In this document: in pieces, positions 58,242 through 64,000 of the stretch | Numbering within the stretch: the first letter of the stretch is position 1 | Layout of the letters: each line of letters starts with the position of its first letter | DNA from: CAYNRG01 sp964399545 | Lineage (GTDB): Bacteria > Bacillota_I > Bacilli_A > Erysipelotrichales > Erysipelotrichaceae | Assembly: GCA_964399545.1 (NCBI GenBank) | Contig: CAYNRG010000001.1 | Span: forward strand, 62,001-126,000 | Direction of reading: 5' to 3' | Length of the DNA: 64,000 nucleotides | The notes under the pieces: generated by a model | Told to the model about the DNA's origin: nothing | Database searches by the model: none | Seen by the model: the letters and a program-made list of their open reading frames with translations, nothing else | Translations under genes and position numbers: made by a program

Positions 58242-59024
58242 ATGAAAGCCATATTAGAAGTGACTGGGTTAAAAAAGACATTTAAATTGTCAAAGAAACA
58301 AATGAAAAATGCACAGACCAAGGAAAAGAAAAAAGTGGCGGTAAATGACTTAAGCTTTGAAGTTCAAAAAGGAGAAATATTTGGCTTGTTGGGGCCTAAT
58401 GGTGCAGGAAAAACAACAACATTAAGGATGTTATCAACTCTTATAAAACCAGACTCAGGAGATGCCTTGGTCGATGGTGTAAGTATTTGCAAGGAAAGTG
58501 AAGCGGTTCGGAGAAAAATCGGATTTCTGACTAATGAATTGAAACTGGAAGGATATTTTACTCCAAACTATTTATATAATTTTTTTAGCGACTTATATGG
58601 AATTTCTCCAGAAGTAAGAGAAAAGAGAAAGAAGATATTATTTGAACGATTTGATATTGAAAAATTTAAAGAAGTTAAGGTAGAAAACTTATCGACAGGG
58701 ATGAAACAAAAAGTATCTATCGTTGTATCCCTTGTCCATGACCCAGAAATTATTATTTTCGATGAACCGACAAATGGATTAGATATTATGACAGCAAAAG
58801 TTGTTACTGAGTTTTTGAAGGAATTAAGAGATGAAGGGAAAACAATAATTTTATCTACTCATATTTTTAGTTTGGTTGAAAAAATTTGTGATCGCATTGG
58901 AATTATTATTGAAGGAAAAATGATTTGCTGTGATACCAAAGAAAATCTGTTAAGTGGAACAACCATGGAAGAGGCTTTCTTTGAAATTTACGAAAAGTAC
59001 GAAGGGGGAAATGGATATGAATAG
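58242..59024 (+). CDS. ABC transporter ATP-binding protein (NatA-like)
   Basis: This 260-residue ATPase belongs to a two-component ABC-2 exporter. Walker A is L-L-G-P-N-G-A-G-K-T-T-T near 50, the signature is N-L-S-T-G-M-K-Q-K-V near 149, and Walker B is I-I-I-F-D-E-P-T-N-G-L-D near 170, followed by S-T-H-I-F. There is a short basic insertion after the first strand (about residues 18-31). It pairs with the downstream permease by an 8-base overlap. NatA/NatB (Na+ efflux) is the closest named pair, but the substrate is not established. Confidence 0.88.
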   Translation: MKAILEVTGLKKTFKLSKKQMKNAQTKEKKKVAVNDLSFEVQKGEIFGLLGPNGAGKTTTLRMLSTLIKPDSGDALVDGVSICKESEAVRRKIGFLTNELKLEGYFTPNYLYNFFSDLYGISPEVREKRKKILFERFDIEKFKEVKVENLSTGMKQKVSIVVSLVHDPEIIIFDEPTNGLDIMTAKVVTEFLKELRDEGKTIILSTHIFSLVEKICDRIGIIIEGKMICCDTKENLLSGTTMEEAFFEIYEKYEGGNGYE

Positions 59025-60162
59025 AACTATAGTTATCCTAAAAAAGGAATTAAAACGATTTTTTACTGATCCAAAGTTGGTTTTACAGGTCATTCTATTC
59101 CCGGGATTATTGATTTATATTATGTATTCATTATTGGGTGAGTTTATGATGAATGAAACGTTATCTGGTAGTGAAGAGAATCCGATTGTTATCGTTGAGA
59201 ATATGCCAGAGTCAATGGCTGTTGCTTTTGATACATTTAACTTTGATGTTCGCGAAGTTAGTCAAATTGATAAAGATTTAGTAGATGTAGAAGAAGGTGT
59301 TTTTGATGCGGTGATTCAATTTCCAGAAAACTTTGATGAACTAATTTCTCAACAACAGGAAGTTGCTAAAGTTGATATTTATTATAATGGTAAATCGAAT
59401 AGAGCAACTGGCGTATATTATGCTACCAAAGAGTATTTAGAAATAGTGGAAGAATCTATATTCAATGTTATTGATGTAAATAGTGATTTAACTAAAAATT
59501 ATAATTTTTTAACAGAAGAGGATGCTAGTGCACAAGTACTCTCGATGATATTGCCAATGTTAACAATTATGTTTATCTTTAGCTCTGCTTTATCGATTGC
59601 ACCAGAATCAATAGCTGGAGAAAAGGAACGTGGAACAATGGCGACATTGTTGGTGACCCCAATGAAAAGGAGTAGTCTTGCGCTAGGTAAAATTATAAGC
59701 ATAGCTATAATTACAGCTTTAGCGACATTATCTACGATTACAGGAGTTATCTTATCGTTGCCTAAATTAATAGGTGGAGAACTTTCTTTATCGGCATATG
59801 GAGTACAAGATGTTGGGCTTTTGCTTTTGGCTGTATTATCAATCTTACCTGTGATTATTACGTTATTGCTAGTTATTTCAACATTTTCAAAAAATGCTAA
59901 AGAAGCCACTACGGCAGCAACACCTTTCATGATAATGGCAGTTCTTGGAGGTCTTTCATCAACGATTGGTGGAGGAACTGAGAATATCATGATGGGATTG
60001 ATTCCGCTCTATAATGTATCTGCTATTATCTCAGATATTCTAAGTCAATCTTTAAATCCGTTATTTTTAGCAACTGCGGTTTTTGCTAATTTGGTATATG
60101 GTATTCTAATGGGACTTATACTAAATAAGATGTTAAATAGCGAACGATATACAATAGGATAA
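59017..60162 (+). CDS. ABC-2 type permease (NatB-like)
   Basis: This protein of about 381 residues has TM1 at about 22-42, a large extracytoplasmic domain (about 45-175) and five or six C-terminal helices. The segment S-I-A-P-E-S-I-A-G-E-K-E-R-G-T-M-A-T-L-L-V-T-P is the coupling motif of NatB/YhaP-type ABC-2 permeases. ATG 59017 is preferred over ATG 59011, since GGGGG at 59004-59008 is 8 bases away. Together with the ATPase it would form an exporter of ions, drugs or peptides. Confidence 0.85.
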   Translation: MNRTIVILKKELKRFFTDPKLVLQVILFPGLLIYIMYSLLGEFMMNETLSGSEENPIVIVENMPESMAVAFDTFNFDVREVSQIDKDLVDVEEGVFDAVIQFPENFDELISQQQEVAKVDIYYNGKSNRATGVYYATKEYLEIVEESIFNVIDVNSDLTKNYNFLTEEDASAQVLSMILPMLTIMFIFSSALSIAPESIAGEKERGTMATLLVTPMKRSSLALGKIISIAIITALATLSTITGVILSLPKLIGGELSLSAYGVQDVGLLLLAVLSILPVIITLLLVISTFSKNAKEATTAATPFMIMAVLGGLSSTIGGGTENIMMGLIPLYNVSAIISDILSQSLNPLFLATAVFANLVYGILMGLILNKMLNSERYTIG

Positions 60163-60171
60163 TAACTGAAG

Positions 60172-60202
60172 AACTGGTTCTTGTAAAAAGAATCAGTTTT
60201 TA
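60172..60202 (+). terminator. Terminator of the ABC exporter operon
   Basis: AACTGGTTCTT (60172-60182) pairs with AAGAATCAGTT (60188-60198; one G-T pair), followed by TTTT. The gap from here to 60408 shows no gene. Confidence 0.82.
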
Positions 60203-60408
60203 ATATTGTAGAAAAATTGCTGTTTTAAAAGAGTTCCGTTGAATAAAATTCTAAGAGGAAGATAAAAGAGTTTTGGTGACAAAGATAACTTTATCTTTAC
60301 TAAAAGGGTAGAAGAAATTATAATTTCATTTTTCTTATAAAAATAAGTAGAACTAATACTAAATGAACGGTAAAATAGTGTATAATAGAAAAGAAGGAGA
60401 ATCAAGAA

Positions 60409-60936
60409 ATGAGTATATTTATTCCGGATATGTATATCCCTCACTATAATCAATGCGATTTAGAAAAATTGAGAAGTAGAGGAATAACAGCATTGCTAAT
60501 AGATTTGGATAATACAGTAGTTTCTCATACGGAGACAGCTCTTTCCATAGAATCCTTGCAGTTTATTAGTAGGATACAAGAAGCTGATATTATTCCTATA
60601 TTTATTTCAAATAATAGAAAATACCGTGTTCATCAATTTGCTACACAAGCACAAATTGATGCCTACTCTTTTTCATGTAAACCATTAAAAAGAAACTACA
60701 AGAAAGTTTTACGGAAGTTGAGAATTCCTGCAGAAAAAGTAGCGGTGTTAGGAGATCAACTTGTGACTGATGTGATGGGAGGCAATAGGATGAAGATGAT
60801 TACTATTTTGCAAGACCCACTTGAAAATAAAGAGAACGCAGCAGGGAAAGTAACAAGGAAAATAGAAAGACAGATTTATGAAACTTTAGAGAAGAAGGGT
60901 AAACTAAGAAGAGGAGTGTATTATGACCATTTGTAA
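60409..60936 (+). CDS. yqeG: YqeG family HAD phosphatase
   Basis: This 175-residue HAD IIIA-type phosphatase has D-L-D-N-T-V-V near residue 32 (nucleophile Asp), F-I-S-N-N near 63 (motif II), a lysine in C-K-P-L-K-R and V-L-G-D-Q-L-V-T-D-V near 117 (motif IV). AGAAGGAG precedes the ATG. It is the first gene of the yqeG-yqeH-yhbY-nadD cluster and overlaps yqeH by 14 bases. The physiological substrate is not known (phosphatidylglycerophosphate phosphatase activity is known for relatives). Confidence 0.92.
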   Translation: MSIFIPDMYIPHYNQCDLEKLRSRGITALLIDLDNTVVSHTETALSIESLQFISRIQEADIIPIFISNNRKYRVHQFATQAQIDAYSFSCKPLKRNYKKVLRKLRIPAEKVAVLGDQLVTDVMGGNRMKMITILQDPLENKENAAGKVTRKIERQIYETLEKKGKLRRGVYYDHL

Positions 60937-61972
60937 AGGTTGTGGAATTAAGTTGCAAGTAGCGGATCCTACAAAGCTGGGATATACCCCCAAGCAAGAT
61001 GGTGACTATTGCCAAAGATGTTTTCGATTAACACATTATGATGATTTGCAAATTTCAATGAAAACGGGAATTGATCCTGATAGTGTTTTTGAAAAAATTA
61101 ACCAACGGGACTGTCTATTGCTATGGGTAGTTGATTTATTTGACTTTGAGGCAAGTATGATTGAAGGGTTGCATCGTCATTTACCAGGAAAAGAAGTAAT
61201 TATGGTAGCAACGAAGAGAGATTTACTACCAATTACCTTAGGTAATGAAAAGTTGGCAAAATTTATTTTTGAAAGATTAAAAATATTGGGGATCAACTTA
61301 AGTGGATTGGTAGTGACAGGAAAGAATATTGAAGAAGGCAGTGAAGAAGTGATGAGAGCAGTAAGGCGATTTTCAAAAGAAAAAGAAATTGTTGTTTTAG
61401 GGAAAGCCAATGCGGGTAAAAGTACACTTCTAAATGCATTGATGAAGAAAAATCAATTAACTAGTTCACGCTACCCTGGAACAACACTAGATTTTAATTC
61501 CATCGATATAGAAGGGTATTCTTTTGTAGATACCCCAGGAATTGAGGGAAAGAAAACAATGCTAATGATTGTTGATGAAAAAAGCTTGAAGACAATCCTA
61601 CCTATAGAGCCAATTAAACCTAGAGGATTTCAATGTCAGGGAGATCAAAGTTTTGCATTAGGAGGTTTAGTCCGCATTGATGTTGTAGGATGTCAGAAAA
61701 CTTCAGTGGTTTTCTATATTTCTAATCGTTGCAACATTCATCGTGGGAAAGTGGCTCATGCGGATGAATTATGGAAGAGTCATTATGGAAAGATGTTATC
61801 TCCTATTCCAATGATTGATGAGTTTACAAGAACAAAAATTGCAAAACCACACGAGAAAGTGGATGTTGTAGTTGATGGATTAGGATGGATAAGTATTTGT
61901 GGAGAAGCAAGAGAAATTGAAGTTCATTATCCCAAAGGGATAAATATTACATTTAGAAAGGCGATGATATAA
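60923..61972 (+). CDS. yqeH: Ribosome biogenesis GTPase YqeH
   Basis: This 349-residue circularly permuted GTPase is needed for 30S subunit assembly. It has an N-terminal zinc finger C-K-G-C-G-I...C-Q-R-C-F-R, then G4 in A-T-K-R-D-L-L near 93, G1 in G-K-A-N-A-G-K-S-T-L-L-N near 160 and G3 in V-D-T-P-G-I-E near 202. The G4-G1-G3 order is the known permutation of this family. ATG 60923 follows AAGAGGAG. Confidence 0.95.
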   Translation: MTICKGCGIKLQVADPTKLGYTPKQDGDYCQRCFRLTHYDDLQISMKTGIDPDSVFEKINQRDCLLLWVVDLFDFEASMIEGLHRHLPGKEVIMVATKRDLLPITLGNEKLAKFIFERLKILGINLSGLVVTGKNIEEGSEEVMRAVRRFSKEKEIVVLGKANAGKSTLLNALMKKNQLTSSRYPGTTLDFNSIDIEGYSFVDTPGIEGKKTMLMIVDEKSLKTILPIEPIKPRGFQCQGDQSFALGGLVRIDVVGCQKTSVVFYISNRCNIHRGKVAHADELWKSHYGKMLSPIPMIDEFTRTKIAKPHEKVDVVVDGLGWISICGEAREIEVHYPKGINITFRKAMI

Positions 61973-61973
61973 A

Positions 61974-62264
61974 ATGTTAACAGGAAAACAAAAAAGATAT
62001 TTGCGTTCGTTAGGAAATACCAGAAAGGCATTATTTCAAATTGGAAAAGAAGGATTGTCTTTAAATTTAATCGATACAGTTAAAGATTCACTGGAGGCCC
62101 ATGAGCTAGTAAAAATAAGTGTTTTAAAAACATGTAGTACAGATATAAAAGAATTAAGCTTTGATTTAGCGATGAATACAAAAAGTGAAGTAGTTCAAAT
62201 TATAGGAAAGACTTTTTTGTTGTATCGTTCTTCAAAAGAGAAGAAAATCCATTTTCATGATTAA
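61974..62264 (+). CDS. yhbY: YhbY family RNA-binding protein (CRM domain)
   Basis: This 96-residue CRM-domain protein associates with pre-50S particles. It begins L-T-G-K-Q-K-R-Y-L-R-S-L-G and has the loop I-G-K-E-G-L-S near residue 24, then L-E-A-H-E-L-V-K-I-S-V-L and a late Q-I-I-G-K-T-F-L-L-Y-R. It starts one base after yqeH. aroE, found between yqeH and yhbY in Bacillus, is missing here. Confidence 0.94.
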   Translation: MLTGKQKRYLRSLGNTRKALFQIGKEGLSLNLIDTVKDSLEAHELVKISVLKTCSTDIKELSFDLAMNTKSEVVQIIGKTFLLYRSSKEKKIHFHD

Positions 62265-63306
62265 AGTGGGGTGTCTTGGAGGTAGTTTTGATCCTATTCA
62301 CAAAGGGCATCTGGAATTAGCGAAGTTTGCTTTGAAAAATTGCGATTTAGATGAAGTATGGCTAATTCCAACCAAGAGTACACCTTTAAAAGATAGACAA
62401 GTGAGTGAAATCAATCATCGAAAAGCGATGATTGATTTAGCTATCCAAGGACAAGAGAGAATAATGTGCTGCGATATTGAAGAAAATTTGGAACAGCCAT
62501 CATATACCATTAAGACAGTAGAAACTTTGAAAGAAAAATATCCGAATCATCAGTTTTTTTGGATTATTGGAGATGACCTTGTTAAACAATTACCGTTGTG
62601 GAAAGATATTGAAACATTGATGAAAAAAATACAGTTTATTGTTGTTCAACGCAATGAAGAATCGGTGGAAGATTCACGATTTATCTATCAAAAAGGGTTC
62701 GATTACAAAGCGAGTAGTACAGAAATTCGCTGCGGTGACTTTAAGGAATTAACAAAGGAAGTTAAAGATTATATCTTGGATCAGGGGTTATATTTAAATG
62801 AAATTGTTCAAAGTCACTGTAGTGAGAGTAGAACTAGCCATGTATTAACTACTACAGAATTGGCTTTGGAATTAGCAGCAGCACATCAAGTTGACCTGAA
62901 AAAGGTTCGACTTGCATCGATGTTGCATGATATTTGTAAGGAAAAGAGTGATGAAGAAATTAAATCTCTTCTATCCAAGGAAGAGAAGAAGGTAATCAGG
63001 AAGTTTCCGTATCGTGGTCATGCTTATGCTGGAGCAGCTTGGGCAAGAAAATACATGGGAGTGGAAGATGAAGTTGTCCTAAATGCAATCTATGCACATT
63101 CTGAAGGGAATGCAAAATCTGAAATAGGAAAAATTATATACCTTGCAGATAAATTGGATCGTGGACGAGGATTTAATGACGAGAGATTGATTGAGCAAAG
63201 TAAAAAGGATTTGAATTTAGGAATTGAAGAAGTAAAGTCTGAATATGAGAAGAGAAGGAGAGAACATGACCTTATTAAACTTGATAAAAGAAGCAATGAA
63301 CAATAA
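62257..63306 (+). CDS. Fused NadD (nicotinate-nucleotide adenylyltransferase) and YqeK HD-domain hydrolase
   Basis: This 349-residue fusion has residues about 1-187 as NadD: G-G-S-F-D-P-I-H-K-G-H at 8-18, W-L-I-P-T, and S-S-T-E-I-R-C-G near 148. NadD makes deamido-NAD from nicotinate mononucleotide and ATP. Residues about 195-349 are YqeK: H in S-H-V-L-T-T-T-E-L, M-L-H224-D225-I-C-K-E, G-H-A-Y-A-G-A, A-H-S-E-G-N and L-A-D-K-L-D-R-G-R. YqeK proteins hydrolyse diadenosine tetraphosphate. In Bacillus the two are separate adjacent genes. The frame is continuous across the joint. Confidence 0.93.
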   Translation: MIKVGCLGGSFDPIHKGHLELAKFALKNCDLDEVWLIPTKSTPLKDRQVSEINHRKAMIDLAIQGQERIMCCDIEENLEQPSYTIKTVETLKEKYPNHQFFWIIGDDLVKQLPLWKDIETLMKKIQFIVVQRNEESVEDSRFIYQKGFDYKASSTEIRCGDFKELTKEVKDYILDQGLYLNEIVQSHCSESRTSHVLTTTELALELAAAHQVDLKKVRLASMLHDICKEKSDEEIKSLLSKEEKKVIRKFPYRGHAYAGAAWARKYMGVEDEVVLNAIYAHSEGNAKSEIGKIIYLADKLDRGRGFNDERLIEQSKKDLNLGIEEVKSEYEKRRREHDLIKLDKRSNEQ

Positions 63307-63601
63307 ATTAGCCACGAATATTGTGGTGTTAGATTTTAGAGATAGGAGCCCTTTCTGTGACTATTTCATCATTGGGACAGCAAAGAATCATCGAATGGCG
63401 AAATCTATTATTGATCATATTGAAGAGGAAGTCTTAAAGCATGGAGAAAAGGTTAGGTCCATTGAAGGTAATGAGGATAGTGCGTGGCAGTTAATTGATT
63501 GTTACCAAGTAGTCGCTCATGTTTTTGTTGGTGAAGAAAGAGATGTCTATCAGTTAGAGAAACTATGGAGTGATTTGCCCAAAGAGGATATAAATTCATG
63601 A
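63266..63601 (+). CDS. rsfS: Ribosome silencing factor RsfS
   Basis: This 111-residue protein binds ribosomal protein L14 and blocks joining of the subunits in starving cells. It has N-I-V-V-L-D-F-R-D-R-S-P-F-C-D-Y-F-I-I and W-Q-L-I-D-C-Y-Q-V-V-A-H-V-F, family signatures. ATG 63266 after AAGGAGAG is chosen over ATG 63245. The gene begins inside the 3' end of the NadD-YqeK gene (41-base overlap). Confidence 0.95.
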   Translation: MTLLNLIKEAMNNKLATNIVVLDFRDRSPFCDYFIIGTAKNHRMAKSIIDHIEEEVLKHGEKVRSIEGNEDSAWQLIDCYQVVAHVFVGEERDVYQLEKLWSDLPKEDINS

Positions 63602-64000
63602 TTTATAATACTTTAGCGCAATATTATGATGCTTTAGTTAAAGATGATCAAGCAACAAAAGAATGGTTAGAATTTACAATGAAACACAGTAGTGGAAATG
63701 AAATTTTGGAATTAGCTTGTGGGAGTGGAGAGATTTCAAATGCTCTATATCATCAAGGTGTGAGCATAGTAGCTACAGATTTCTCAAAAGAGATGGGTCA
63801 ACAGTTGCAAAAGAAATATCCAAGTGTTCCCTTTGAAGAAATGGATATGAGAAAGATTGAAACGACAAAAAGTTGGGATGCTATTCTTTGTTATTGTGAT
63901 AGTATTAATTATTTAAGGACTACACAGGAATTGTTAGCGGTTTTTGAAGGCGTAAAGAAAGCTCTAAAACCAGGAGGAGTTTTTTTGTTTGATGTTCATT
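63598..64000 (+). CDS. SAM-dependent methyltransferase (YqeM-like), cut by the window edge
   Basis: The start is ATG 63598, overlapping the rsfS stop by four bases, and the frame is open to the window end (134 codons). The N-terminus Y-N-T-L-A-Q-Y-Y-D-A-L, the SAM-binding E-L-A-C-G-S-G-E-I-S-N (motif I), T-D-F-S-K-E-M (acidic loop), C-Y-C-D-S-I-N-Y and L-K-P-G-G-V-F-L-F-D-V-H are typical of class I methyltransferases. The position after rsfS matches yqeM of Bacillus. The substrate is unknown. Confidence 0.88.
   Translation, partial: MIYNTLAQYYDALVKDDQATKEWLEFTMKHSSGNEILELACGSGEISNALYHQGVSIVATDFSKEMGQQLQKKYPSVPFEEMDMRKIETTKSWDAILCYCDSINYLRTTQELLAVFEGVKKALKPGGVFLFDVH

Overview
This window reads as chromosomal DNA of a low-GC Gram-positive bacterium (Bacillota). 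The coding density is high, most starts carry strong AGGAGG-type ribosome sites, TGA is used as a stop, and there are many intrinsic terminators and one T-box. Gene order partly matches Bacillus blocks: mraZ-rsmH-ftsL-pbp-mraY, comN/secDF...recJ-apt-rel, yqeG-yqeH-yhbY-nadD/yqeK-rsfS-yqeM and hisS-aspS. Several departures (MurL/MurD2, a NadD-YqeK fusion, very compact RNA-processing and cell-wall blocks) point to an Erysipelotrichia-like or other Mollicutes-related lineage. That placement is inference. No phage, insertion sequence, CRISPR array, tRNA or rRNA was seen.

Layout. 1-5.6 kb: end of an MFS exporter, mscL (minus), a CofE-like protein, argS and a P-type cation ATPase. 5.6-13.2 kb: phosphate regulon with a Pho box, pstS-pstC-pstA-pstB-phoU, a SAP-domain protein, and the phoP-phoR two-component system on the minus strand with its own Pho box. 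13.2-15.3 kb: a zinc-ribbon membrane protein, then a small secreted polar protein with an ECF sigma factor and an RsgI-like anti-sigma. 15.4-22.1 kb: asnA (minus), rimO, ROK kinase, M29 aminopeptidase, a DUF2779-type nuclease-like protein and hpf. 22.3-25.6 kb: a tandem duplication of a secreted leucine-rich-repeat protein. 25.7-31.5 kb: an orphan membrane protein, a small regulator-like protein, ptsI with a structured leader, and an Alg14/Alg13-like glycosyltransferase pair with a polytopic membrane protein. 31.5-35.9 kb: pyrC-K-D-F-E behind an attenuator-like hairpin. 36-40 kb: yebC-like, tagD, tmcAL (minus), lipase-like hydrolase, yceD and rpmF. 40.1-54.7 kb: division and wall genes running into comN-like, secDF, murL, murD2, recJ, apt and rel. 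54.7-58 kb: T-box, hisS and aspS. 58-60.2 kb: a two-gene ABC exporter. 60.4-64 kb: ribosome-assembly and NAD genes ending in a truncated methyltransferase.

Most notable points. (1) PstS appears circularly permuted: the half that is normally C-terminal (with the R-D-x-S-S-G-T-R phosphate motif) directly follows the lipobox, and the normally N-terminal half (G-S-T-S-V, D-I-G-x-x-S-R) comes last. (2) PstA of the same operon carries an extra, PDZ-like extracytoplasmic segment of about 130 residues. (3) Two matching Pho boxes (TTTACAT repeated at 11 bases) tie pst and phoPR together. (4) The D-glutamate step of peptidoglycan appears to use MurD2 plus MurL. (5) The twin surface proteins both end exactly at a sortase-like I-P-N-T-G motif with no membrane anchor. 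(6) ptsI has a compact, well-paired leader RNA of no class I recognise.
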